NCBI GenBank assembly: GCA_016858145.1
Contig: JAEHOE010000015.1
Location: 806,001 to 870,000 of the forward strand
Reading direction: 5' to 3'
Origin: Edaphochlamys debaryana
Taxonomy: Eukaryota > Chlorophyta > Chlorophyceae > Chlamydomonadales
Length of the DNA: 64,000 nucleotides
Part shown: positions 10,438 through 22,178 of the stretch, in pieces
How positions within the stretch are numbered: the stretch's first letter is position 1
Layout of the letters: each line of letters starts with the position of its first letter
Notes under the pieces: generated by a model
Told to the model about the DNA's origin: nothing
Databases searched by the model: none
What the model saw: only the letters and a program-made list of their open reading frames with translations
Made by a program: the position numbers and the translations under genes

Positions 10438-13400
10438 TCAGAACAGCGCGTTGGCATGCCGCGACAGCCCCACCGCGGGCTCTCGGCACAGCGGGCAGCG
10501 CGTCTCCCGTGCCAGCCACATGAGGGCGCAGTCCTGGTGGAAGGCGTGCCCACACCGTAGCGCCGCCACCGCCTCCTGCTCCGCCTCCGCCTCCACCTCC
10601 GCGTCTGCAGCCGCCTCTTGTCCCTGCGCCGGGGCCGGCGCCCCAGCCTCAGCGGGGAGCGTAGACACGCCGCCCCGGACTCGAACCAGCCCTCGCATGT
10701 CCAGGGGCTGCGGGGATGGAGAGGAGCAAGGGCGGACCTCAGCAGATGCGTAGGAGGCAAGTGGGGGTGTTCCGTTATGTGCTAGCCCATGCACACCCAG
10801 GGACAGCCATGCTTGGGCAAGCGAGGCTACCGGATACCGCACCTGGAAGCAAACCGTGCATATGTCCGTCTCATAGATGCGCGGGGGCGGCACCTGTGAC
10901 CGCAGGGCGGCAAGCGCTGCCGCTGCCGTTGTGTCTTCCTCCGCTGTCGAGGCGGCCTGACGCCACACACGGACGCGGTGCTCTGCAATAGGGGCCCCGG
11001 GGTTGAAGCAGCGAAGGGGAGGGGCGCTGAGCGCAGTTTGTACGTGCAGACAGGTTCCCCGTCATGAGCTGGGGCCCTGGCCTCAAGTCTCAACGGGTCC
11101 GGTCAAGCCGTGACGAGCAGCGCTGCCAGCGTAAGCACACTCACCCAGCTCGGTCCAGAACCCCGCCAGGTACGCCACCCATAGCACGGGGGTGCCGGCG
11201 GCAGCCAGCTTTGCCGCCAGCCCCGAGCCCGCCTGCCCGGCTAGCAGCGAGGCCAGCGCTGCCAGGTAGGCGGGGGCCAGAGCCACCTGCACTCAACGTG
11301 AGCGAGACCAGGCCGATAGTCTTCAGAGTGCATGCATACATCACACAGGAGCGGTGGCCACCCTTCCTTGCAACGGTAAGAGCCTTCGCCGCCCGTTTCC
11401 CTGGACCCAGCCGCCCACCTTGCACGTGCTCCGTGCCACAAAGCTGACGATAGGCGTCAGCGCCGCGCTCCCCACCAGCCCCTGAGCCTCCAGCTGAGTC
11501 ACGCCCCAAGAGCGCAGTGCCACCGCGTGGAGTATGTGCAGGCCCGCAAACACGCCCGCAAAGGAGGCCGAGGCGAAGATGGAAGACACGTCGCCTGCCG
11601 CACGGCCGCCCCAGGAGGCCAGGGCCGAGGCCCCCGCCCCCGCCGTGCTGCCCATGAGGGAGGCGGCCTTCAGGCCCAGGCGTGAGGCCAGGGCCCACAC
11701 GGGGCTGACCAGCGCCGCAAGAAAGCCGCTCTGCGGAGGATTCGAAGAGAAGGAGCACGTAAGTGCTGAGCCGGGGGGTGGACCGCGTCAGACAGTGCTG
11801 TCAGCAACATACAACGTCCTGCACCTAACCACCTCACCAGGCCCTGGGCAGCTTCCGTTGCCTGTGAGCCGAGCTGCCTCATGAGATCGTCCATTAGGCC
11901 GTCCTTGTGGGCGCCGTACACGATGGCCAGCAGGCCGCCCGTGGCCAGCAGCGCACGCTCCGGCCGCTTCCAGATGGCTGCGAAGCCATTGCGCAGTGCC
12001 TTGAAGACGGGTCCTAGCGTACGCTCCGCTCCACATTTCGCCCTGGAACATCCAATTAGGCGGGAGCGAGATCACTCAGTCGATGCGGATCAAAGGGGAT
12101 CACGATCGTGCAGGAGTACTGGAGATCCAAAAGAAGAGAGCATTCGAAGAAGCCTTACAGGACAATAGGATCTCATTAAGGACGTTGTGGAAGCTGGACC
12201 GTGGAAGAGGCATTGGTGCAAGGCCCCAACAAGCCGACATGTGTGCCCAACTCACCACTTGAGCGCCGCTACGCCCGCGCACGTCACTGCGGCGTACGGG
12301 CCGGAGAGCGCCAGCAGCACCCAGTGTCCTCCGGTGCAGGCCGCCACCACCACGTGATCGTAGAACTGACGGAGGGCCTTCAGCACCTTGATCACCAGCG
12401 TGCCCAGCCCCAAGTCCAGGTGCATGTAGACGGATGCGGCCGCAGACTCGAGCGCGGTGCCCGCCCTGAAAAGCCCCGGCGTGCGCTGTAGGGGGGAGGA
12501 TGGTAGGGTGTCGGAGCTCAGGCCTTGAGGCTCAATCAAGAGCTGCATGGTCTGAGCGTGGCTCACTACTGCAGGGGCCAGCCCAGGAGCTGCTGCGCTC
12601 ACCCGCATGGCCTTGCCAGCGATGAGGGCCAGAGACACGATGGACACGTACGACGCCACGCCGTACGGCAGCACCATGAGCGGTTGTACGGCACCACCCG
12701 CACACAGAGTCTCCAGGGCACGCTTCGTGAACCAGTACACGGCCGCCGCGGAGCCCGCCGGCCACAGCACGGGGGCGGCGTAGTCTCGTGCGATGCGTGC
12801 GGCGGTGGCAGCAGGAGGACGCAGCACGCGTGTGTACGTGAAGCGGGCGCCCGCCACTAGAGTACGGTGCACCCCTGAAGTTCAGGGAGGGTTGGCAGGG
12901 CAGGTGAGATGACGCGTACGTCCGCAAGATCGAGAAACGGACCTTGTGAGTTTCAACGCACCTGTCATGGTGGTTGACACCGCCCGTGCCACCAAGGCCC
13001 GCAGCGCCCCTGCGAGCAGGAAAGCAATGTTCCCTCCATGCCAAGGTTACGTTGGGCGGGTGACCCCGGACTACCCACACACTCACATTTACCACTGCTG
13101 GGCTGGAGGACCCAGTCCCGAGTCCGCAGGAGGGTCTGCCAGACGCCGCGCAGGAGAGCCCCAGCCGCCGCGGTGGCCGCCTTGTCAGCCCTGGATAGTT
13201 GAACGGCAACGCTTGAGGGATGGACAGTCCCTGGCAGCATTAGGTCCCCCGCCCCGCCGTGCAAGCCCTGACCCAGGCTAGGCACCGCCACCTCACCACC
13301 ACCTCACCTCGCAAAGACGTCCACAGCGCTCCGCAGCGCCGTCTGACGCCCCAGCCACTTGCACACCCCCAGCATGCCCCGTGCCAGCCACCTGTGTGCA

Positions 13401-15049
13401 AGCGAAGTGGGCACATGGCAACCGCCCCGGCGTCATGCCTTGCCGCTTGTCACATCGACCGCTTGCTTTGCCTCACCGTCCAGCATTAGAACAAACAGCA
13501 TTGCCCACCTGAGCTCCAGCGCTCTCAGGAGGCTGCCCGCCGTGTCGCACGCGGACTCCTGTTCCATGGCGGCGCCCATGGCCCAAACAGACGACAGCAG
13601 CATAGCAGTGCCGATGAACGAGAAGGCAACCCGCTCGACAGCCGTCTGGCCGGACCAGGGGACGAAGGGAAGGGAGGGTTGCGTGGACAGAGCGGCATGG
13701 TGCAGCTGAAGCGGCTTCTCGTCCGGGGGAAACGCACCAGCAGTAGCTCTGCCCGACGCCTCACCAGGCTCGCTCCCGTTCGTGTAAGGCCAGTGCCAGT
13801 CGCCGCAGCCCCCGCGTCCACTGCCCTGGAGACCTGGAGGGCCATCGCCTTGTGGATCAGCGTGCCACCGCCCACGCACAAGGTGGCCGCGACACAGCCG
13901 AAGGAGAGCTTCCCAAAGCTGTCACCGACGTCTCCCGCTGGGGGCGGAGAGAGGGAGTGGGGTTGCAGGTTGGCCCAGAACCCAGGCCGACAACCCGAAA
14001 TGTCCATCTTTTACGCACAACCCTTGCGCCATGTGGTACGGGGGAGCCCCACGAGGGAGCCACGATAGAGGTAGGCAGCCGCATTCAGGTGTCACCCCGG
14101 AACAACCCCATCCACCCCCCGCCCCACATCATTCTTACCCTCGCGTCCTTCAATCAATACCGCCCCCCAAAACCCCATCAGGACCGCCAGTGCCCCCCTG
14201 CAGCAGCCCAGGAACAGGCGGCCGGGCAGCAGGTGGCGCCGGAGGGCATCGTCCGCCAGCGCCAGGGACAGCTGGGCGGAATTGGAGGGGGGGCAGGGTA
14301 AGGGCAAGGGAGGCGCAGGGGAGTCAGCGACAGCTGGAAGGGCAAGTGTTTGGCCCGACAGGATCAGACAGGCTCACGGCATGCACGGCAAGCTCAAGCT
14401 AGGTAAGGGCTTGCATGCATCGGCGTCAACCGGCGCCCAGCGGCCCCCCGTGCAGCACCCACCAGGCCCATGGTCCAGCCCAGCAGCCCACGCCAGCGCT
14501 TCTTGAGACCCTCCCCCAGGGGCGAGCGTGCCAGCAGGGCCACCCCCGCCACCGCCGCCACCCCCAGCGCCGGCACCGTGAGCAGCGCATACGAGCGGAT
14601 GAAGGACCCCGGCGCAAACAGGGCCCGCACGGGCCCGGCCGTGAGCACGTGCCAGCAGTGCTCCCATATTGATCCTGCAGCCGCCGAGCTGCCGGGCTTG
14701 AGCCCCGGGGGGTACCACATGACGGACACAGCCCTGGAGCCGGTAGGGGTTATGAGTAAGGGCGATAGGGTGCACATATAGCCAACAGTGCCAAGGTTTG
14801 TGATAGCGTGTGCGACACGGGCCGACTGGGGTTGCAGGAGTAAGCCCTAGGGAGGTCCCTAGCCCTCCGCGGGCCCAATGAAGTCTCGCGCGAGCCTCTC
14901 TCTACTCCTTAATCCAGGACGGACACTCACCGGCCAGTCGCTCGCACCGGCTTGCAAGACGCCTTGAGCCCCCATAGCGCGAGCTTGCCGACGCGCCTTC
15001 CCACGAAGCATGCTGCGCCTATTCCGAGGGCACCGATGATGATGCCCAT
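10438..15049 (-). CDS. Multi-pass membrane protein with C-terminal RING-H2 finger, tandem copy 1
   Basis: Fifteen exons: 14931-15049, 14463-14733, 14139-14271, 13765-13937, 13509-13645, 13308-13391, 13093-13190, 12962-13009, 12603-12874, 12256-12485, 11838-12042, 11419-11730, 11145-11286, 10843-10982, 10438-10707; all phases close to 877 residues. Roughly ten to twelve hydrophobic stretches occur along the protein (for example YALLTVPALGVAAVAGVALL, VASYVSIVSLALIAG, GVFAGLHILHAVAL, APAYLAALASLLAG). The C-terminus is a RING-H2 finger: CTVC, a loop of about 53 residues that is Ala/Glu-rich, then CGHAFHQDC and CPLC. RING fingers recruit E2 enzymes, so this is probably a membrane ubiquitin ligase; substrate and compartment are unknown. 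The hydrophobic part matches no family I recognise. Membrane E3s such as HRD1 or Doa10 differ: Doa10 has an N-terminal RINGv and HRD1 fewer segments. The gene lies immediately downstream of its paralogue. Confidence 0.8.
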
Positions 15050-15894
15050 CGCTCTTCAACTATGTGCTGTGTACTCTGACCATCAGGCTGTCGTCGGGGA
15101 TCGCCCGCGCGGCAGCCCTCGCAGAGCCTTCGTGCCCTTGTGTTGCCTCGCCTTGTGCGCTCTAGCACGCTGGTGTAGAACCCTACAGCGGCTCTTGCAT
15201 GGGTTGTGCATGCGAGCGTGGGCAATGCTATTTACCCTACGAGATCGGCGCTTTGGGCCCGGGCCTGGCGCCTGGGACCAGCCTGGGACCAAGCCGGGCT
15301 CCATCAACAGGGCTCCACCTGTTGTGTTTGCCCGTGTATCCCACGTGGCCCCGGCACGCAGTGAAGACCTGCCTGCAATGGCCACTGTGAAGTGTGAACT
15401 CAAGGCAGTAATGCTGACAGTGGGGGCGTAGGCCAGTCGCACAAGCCGCCGCTACCCCCCTGCCACAAGATCACAGTAGTGGTGCACGTGCCGCTACTTG
15501 TGTCTTGGCTGTTGCTGAGCTTGTTGGGCAGCTTGTCTAAAGTTGCATGGCCGACTGGAAGGCCAAGCCCGACAGCTGCGCATTGTGGTTGCTCGGACGC
15601 CACTGCCACTGCTTGGGGCCGACTCCCGCCCCCAGCCCGGCACGCAAATCCTGCTCATTGCACGGTTGGCTGCTCTACATTTTGCAAGTCTCTGCCAGTC
15701 TTAAAAAGCTGCTCAAGCCCCGCCCTTCCCTTCACCCGCGGCCCTTCGGCCCCCTTCCACGCTCCAATTGGGCGCTGGGCGGCTGGGGTTAGCGTTCCAA
15801 CGGATCAATGACCAGAACACCAGTATCAGTACAGCTACCTTGACAATGACGAGAGCACCAAACAACAGCGAGCCCAAGCTATCACGCCCTTCCC
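15050..15894. other. Spacer between the tandem RING genes
   Basis: Holds the 3' UTR of copy 2 and the promoter of copy 1, both read leftward. No exon with good splice sites and no minus-strand TGTAA were seen. Confidence 0.4.
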
Positions 15895-18800
15895 TTAGAA
15901 GAGCGCATTGGCATGCCGCGACGGCCCCACCGCGGGCTCGCGGCACAGCGGGCAGCGCGTCTCCCGCGCCAGCCACAGCGCAGCGCACTCCTCGTGAAAC
16001 ATGTGCCCACAGCGCAGCACCGCCACCGCCTCCTGCTCCGCCTCCGCAGCTGCCCGCTCCTCCAACGCGCTGTTCGTCGGCCCGGCTGTAGTGCGCGGCA
16101 CCGGTATCCCGTCATGGGTGTGCACCAGCCTCTTCATGTCCATTGGCTGCAGGGTCGGCAAGAAGCACGGGGAGGCCTCAGCTACGTCGGCAAGGTCAGG
16201 AAAATCAGAAGAGTACCGATACAGCCTTGTGCTTAAGCTGAACGTCCCCAGACATGACAAGAGGAACATGCCATTCCACCTATCGGTCTGTAACCGCGCA
16301 CGCGGCCCCCCGCACCTCAAGACACACGGCGCACGTGTCGGATTCGAAGACACGTCGTGGCGGCGCCTGGGCCCTCAGCTCGCCCGCCACCTCCGTCGCG
16401 CGGGCATCACGCAGCGCCTTGAGAGCTTCAGCGAACTCGGAGGAGCGGCGCCGGGGGTCGTGCGACACGTACACACGCCGCGCTACATGCAGGAGAATGG
16501 TATGGGTGGGGGGCGGGCACAAACAGCTTCCTGATGCCGCCCGGAGAAGGAACTGCATACGGGGCCAGACCACAGCAAAGAGAGCCACAAGTGGGAGAGC
16601 CACAGCGCATCACGCTCCCTGACCCACGCACCGAGCTCAAACCACAGCCCAATGAGGTACGCCACCCAGAGCACGGGGGTGCCGGCGGCGGCCAGCTTGG
16701 CCGCCAGCCCCGAGCCCGCCTGCCCGGCAAGCAGCGAGGCCAGCGCTGCCAGGTAGGCGGGGGCCAGAGCCACCTGCACGCAACGTGAGTGGGACCAGGC
16801 CGAGAGTCTTGCCGGAGGCCGGAGTGCATGCATACATCACACAGGAGCGGTGGCCACCCTTGCTTGCAACAGTAAGAGCCTTCGCCGCCCGGTTCCCTGG
16901 ACCCAGCCGCCCACCTTGCACGTGCTCCGTGCCACAAAGCTGACGATAGGCGTCAGCGCCGCGCTCCCCACCAGCCCCTCCGACTCCAGGCTGCTGACCA
17001 CCCACACGCGGAGCAGCAACGCGTGGAGCATGTGCAGGCCCGCAAACACGCCCGCAAAGGAGGCCGAGGCGAAGATGGAAGACACGTCGCCCGCCGCACG
17101 GCCGCCCCAGGAGGCCAGGGCCGAGGCCCCCGCCCCCGCCGTGCTGCCCATAAGGGAGGCGGCCTTGAGGCCCAGGCGCGAGGCCAGGGCCCACACGGGG
17201 CTGACCAGCGCCGCCAGAAGGCCGTACTGCGGGGGGCGGGTGGCAAGGAGCACAGCAGGGGCGGGTTGGATGAATCGGGGCCTGCAAGGCAGCTGTGGCC
17301 AGGGGTCAAAGTAACCGAGGAACGAGGGCGCGGTGCCAGTCCACCCGCTGCCGGGCACGGCATCGAGCTCGGGCTGACGCAAGACGCACAAAGCAGAGCG
17401 CGCTTTGCGTGTTGCCGTTCAACATGGTAACGGTGTTTGCCTTGCGCGCCCCCAGAACAGCCGCTCACCAGGCTCTTGGCGGCCGCGGATGCCAGGGAGA
17501 AGCCCAGGCGCGCGAGGGCCGCCGTGAGGCCGCTCTTGTGCGCCCCAAAAGCCGCCGCCAGCACGCCGGCCGCCAGCAGCAGGGACAGCTCCGGCCGCTT
17601 CCAGATGGCCTTCACGGCGCGCTTCACGCCGTGGCACATCTCCTCTATGACGGGCCCCAGCACACGCGCGACGGCCTCCAGCACCCTGGCGCCAAGAGTC
17701 GGGACGGAGGCAGGTTCGAAATAATAGCCGGCACGGGCTGCAAAGCAATGTGGGTTGGACGGGCTTGAGGCCCCATCAACGCCTCATCAAGGCCCCTGGC
17801 GAAACCCGCGCCAGCCTGGCGCGCCCCGCGCCCCTCCGCATTGCACCCTCCGCATTGCACCCCCGCTCACAACCACGCCGCGGACAGCGCCGCCCACAGC
17901 GCCGCCACCAGCGGCCCCGTCAGCAGCGCAATGAGGTAGTGCCCCGTGGCCACGGCCGATACCGCCACGAACACAGCCACCATGTACACGCGCCGCAGCA
18001 CCCGCGCCGCCAGCGTGCCCAGCCCCAGGTCCAGGTGCAGGTAGGCGGCCACGGCCGCAGACTCGAGCGCGGTGCCGCGGCGGAAGAGAACGCCCGACCC
18101 AGGCGTGCGCTGTGGGAGGGCAGGAGGGTAGTGAGGTGTGTTTGGGGGCGACAGATACATCGGGCCAAAGCAAGGCGTGGCTCATCACTGCAGGCTGTCA
18201 GGGCTGTCAGGGCTCCGGTGAGGATTCCATGGTATTGGCATGGCTTGTCACTGCACGGACCAGGCCGGGGAAGGTGCTTGCGCTCACCCGCATGGCCTTG
18301 CCAGCGATGAGGGCCAGAGACACGATGGACACGTACGACGCCACGCCGTACGGCAGCGCATCCATCAGAGCCCCGGTGCCGCCGGCGTAGAGTGTGCTGA
18401 CGGCGTGTTCTGTGAACCAGTACACGGCCGCCGCGGAGCCCGCCGGCCACAGCACGGGGGCCGCGTAGTCTCGTGCGATGCGTGCGGCGGTGGCAGCGGC
18501 GGGGCGCAGCACGCGGTTGTACGTGAAGCGGGCGCCCGCCGCCAGGGCATGGGCAGCCGGGAGCAGCAGACGCTGGTGGATTTCTGCGGGGAAAGCGAGG
18601 ATGGATGGAGAACCGCAGGGAGGGCCGGTGAGCTCAGACTGAGGCCACTTACGTGCGCTCACGAGACACTTTCAGGAGAAACGCAGGAAACCCAACTCAC
18701 CTTTGCCGGTCCTGCGCGCGGCCTTCCCGACGGAGCGGAACGCAGGCGTCACAACGCTCCGAAGTGCCCCTACACGGAGCACCGCACGACGCGTCTGGTC

Positions 18801-20984
18801 AGTCGGGCGCAGGGCAGAAACGCCGGCTTCAAGCGCGCGACATCCTGAGAGCACTTCCGTGACTTACAGGTCAGGACGGTGCGTGCCGGCAGCAGCACCC
18901 AGTCCCGAGTCAGTAGCCAGGCCTGCTGCAGGCCCCTGAAGCCCTGCTTGAGAGACGCCATGGTAACGGTCGTGACTGCCTTGTCAACCCTGAAGGTTGG
19001 AGCGTAAGCGAGCAGGGCAAGCAGTTACGCACACTTTAGGCAGATCTGAGGCGCCCCACAGCTGGACGGCGGGTAAATGCTGCACTTCTGCAAGCCACCG
19101 CAAGGTCCTCCCTGGGCAGGCCCTGTCCTCCGCGCCACGCACCTGAGGAACGCCCCCCAGGCGGTCTGCAGGGTTTTCCTCCGCCCAATCCACCGACACG
19201 CGTCCACGACGCCGCGCGCCATCCACCTGCGGCAGCCTCATGCGTTCAGGCCCCAAAACCCAGTCCTCAAAAGCCAACTGTGCAATGCTCGCATATTTAC
19301 CACCGCCCTGTACGGCGCATCACCCACCTGAGCTGCAGTACGGCGTCCAGTACGTTTACGAGGCCGCTGGCCAGCCGCCACACGGACTCCAGCCCTGTGT
19401 AGGCGGCCAGGCTCACGGCGGCGGCCAGCAGCAGACCGCTGCCGTACACCGTGAATGCGAGCCTCTCTGCAGCCTGCAAGGGCGATCGGGTAGGAGCTGG
19501 TATGCAATGTCCGGGCAAAGCTGATGTTGGGTGTTGAATTGGAACGGCGGCACCTGCATCCCGGGCGCCGCCCTCTGCAGCGGCCTCTTTGACTCACCAG
19601 GTTCGTCGCTGCTCCGTTTGCGCCTGTGTGTGCCAGCTGCGCGCCTTCGACTGTGTCGGCCGGGCTCTGCAGCGTAAGCGCAGCGTGGATGAGGGTACCG
19701 CCCCCCGAGCCCGAGACTGCCGCCAAACTGAAGAGCCACAGCGCGGTTATCCACTCCCCAATTTGGTCGCCGCTGAAACCATCATCGGCTGAGGATACGA
19801 AGGAGGTACCGGTACATGGGACATGGGACGAGTGACCGCGGGTCAGGGGCCAGGCGTCAGGTTCGAGGTGGCGAGAGACGTGTCAGTGCATGCAGCACCG
19901 TGCACTTTATTCACACAGCCATTACCAGTACCCCTTGCAAAAACCCTTGTTGCACTCACACTCTGGCCCTGCCACCAGCACCGCCCCCCCAAACCCCATC
20001 ACAGCCGCCAGTGCCCCCCTGAAGGAGCCTAGGAACAGGCGCCCCGGCAGCAGGTGGCGCCGGAGGGCGTCCTCCGCCAGCGCCAGGGACAGCTGAGTCG
20101 GGAGTTGGGGCAGGGCAGGGCGGGTCACAGGAAGCGTAGGTACATGAGTATGAGCACGATTGAAAAGCGCTGCGGTGTGCAGGATCACACGGGCCCACAC
20201 GGTACCCAGCAAGACCCAGCAACACGGGCGAGTCAAGCTGGCGGGGTAGGGTAAGTTCAGCGCCCGGCGGGCCCCCGCGCGCAGCACCCACCAGGCCCAT
20301 GGTCCAGCCCAGCAGGCTACGCCACCTCTTCTTGAAGATGTCGGCCAGGGGCGAGCGTGCCAGCAGGGCCACCCCAGCCACCGCCGCCACCCCCAGCGCC
20401 GGCACCGTGAGCAGCGCATACGAGCGCATGAAGGACCCCGGCGCGAACAGGGCCCGCACGGGCCCGGCCGTGAGCACGTGCCAGCAGTGCTCCCATATTG
20501 ATCCTGCAGCCGCCGAGCTGCCGGGCTTGAGCCCCGGGGGGTAGCACATGACGGATATGACCCTGGCAAGGTGGGGACGGGTAGGGGGAGACGGGCTGAC
20601 GATTGGGGCTGGCTGGCGGCGACACCTCCCGCAGCCGTGGGCCCAGTTCCGGACGGGCCCCGGCCCCCAAAACGTTGGGCCCCGTCTTCTCAGTGCCATG
20701 ACCCGGGTACCCCGCTGGGCGTGAGGCAAGGCCCAGCTCGAGGCCCAGCCTCGGGCGCGGGCCCACCTCAGGCCCGCCGGTGGGTGGTCGGGCCTTGCTC
20801 CTCCTAGACACGGTGGGCTCAGCCCCGCTCAACTCCAGCGTGAGGCTGCTCACCTGCCGGCAGCTAGCATCGCCGTGTACCAGGCGAGGAGCGTTCGGAT
20901 TAGTGCCCGTCCGCAGGGGATGGCAAGTTGTCTTCCGACGACCCACGCCGCGCTCACGCCAAGCGTGACCTTCAGAGCCCCCAT
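15895..20984 (-). CDS. Multi-pass membrane protein with C-terminal RING-H2 finger, tandem copy 2
   Basis: Fifteen exons matching copy 1 one for one: 20854-20984, 20292-20562, 19960-20092, 19598-19788, 19328-19473, 19143-19226, 18868-18989, 18701-18769, 18288-18583, 17871-18109, 17469-17685, 16915-17226, 16632-16773, 16316-16482, 15895-16146; 923 residues. Exons 2, 3, 6, 12 and 13 have exactly the same length as in copy 1 (271, 133, 84, 312, 142 bases) and every intron phase is shared. The C-terminal RING-H2 reads CAVC, a loop, CGHMFHEEC and CPLC, and ends with nearly the same tail as copy 1. Exons 2, 9, 12, 13 and the RING end are almost identical between copies, while exons 4, 5, 7, 8, 10, 11 and 14 have diverged. 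The same E3-ligase inference applies. Both copies look intact, so neither appears to be a pseudogene. Confidence 0.8.
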
Positions 20985-22178
20985 GTTAGGACAGTGGAAA
21001 CTGAGCTCGGGTTTTGGTGCTGGTTGCTGGACACGATGTGAAACACGACGCAAAGAGCCAAGGAGGCTCACGCGCACGTAACTGTCAACACGTCATGTTC
21101 TACCGCCGAGAACAGCAGCTCAAACAACCAGACGTGCTCGCTCGGGCCCGCTGTTGTGCGTTCCGTGTCGGGACTATCTAGTTAGCGTGCCATGTCAGTA
21201 TCTCTTGCTTACAGCTATGCAAATGGCTGGCAGTGGCCGATAGCTCCAGTGGGAGCTGGCTCATCGCCGCCGTGTGCAACCGCCGTGCCGTGTCCTCGCG
21301 CCTTCTCGCAGGCCCCCGTGTCCCCCGCGGCCCGAATCGCGCACACGCTGTCCCATCCCGCTCAGACTCGGGCCACGGGAACGCAGTGCGTAACCAGTGC
21401 GAAGGTCAGAAATTCAGTGCAAGTCATGCAGCCCGGTCCCCAATTCACGGGGCCCTTTCCCCCTGCGCTTCACGGCCCCTGCGAGTACAGTGCCCCCATC
21501 GCTTCGCTGTTGTGCTTGACGGGACCCTCATCCGCCTCCAGTGTGATCTCCCCCTACGCCTTACCGTTGGCTGTGCACACCTACTGCGTCCAAAGCCCGG
21601 GCCTGGTTTCACCGAGGCCGAGGGACGTGGGGTAGGGCCAGTCCCCGAGGGACACGGGAGCGACACGGTTGGCCTAGCCGGCCCAGGGCCAACAGCGTTG
21701 CCCTTCGCAGCTCTTACCAGGTTCATAGCGTACAGCATACAGCGCCATCTACTCGGCAGTACCGGAACAATGCGACTACGCCGGTATCCAACAATGCGAC
21801 CACGATACCGGCCGGTATCCAACTGGTCATACAATACCCCTCCGCCGACACGGCCAGAAAGTCAAGATCAGTCTCTACACCCCGACCACGCCCTCAGCTC
21901 ACGCCCTCCCCCTGGTGATGCTATGATACAAGACGTCCGCGGCAGGACGTGTCGTGACTCGTGACCATTCTCCTTCCAGCTGCTCACACCGATGGTCGCA
22001 GCATGTCTCGCGGGACCTGCACCGCTCCCGCTGCAGTGCCCCTCGAACAACGCTCATCTGGGCATCGCCGGAAGGCCGCAGTGGGTGCCCCTCGAGGACA
22101 GCCAGTATGCACGACGGCGTAGGCCCCACGCCTCATCTCCACCGACCGCCCACAGCTGCTGCCGCACCGCTCCCTCCT
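20985..22178. other. Promoter of RING copy 2 and 3' UTR of the PLAC8 gene
   Basis: No supported exon. A minus-strand TGTAA at 21209-21213 may be the PLAC8 poly(A) signal, giving a 3' UTR near 970 bases. Around 21765-21825 a short segment (AACAATGCGAC.. and CCGGTATCCAAC) occurs twice within 35 bases. Confidence 0.4.

Noticed and set aside
18701..18868. Alternative acceptor for exon 8 of RING copy 2 at 18794
   Set aside because: It would break the reading frame with exon 7; the acceptor giving a start at 18769 restores phase and matches copy 1.
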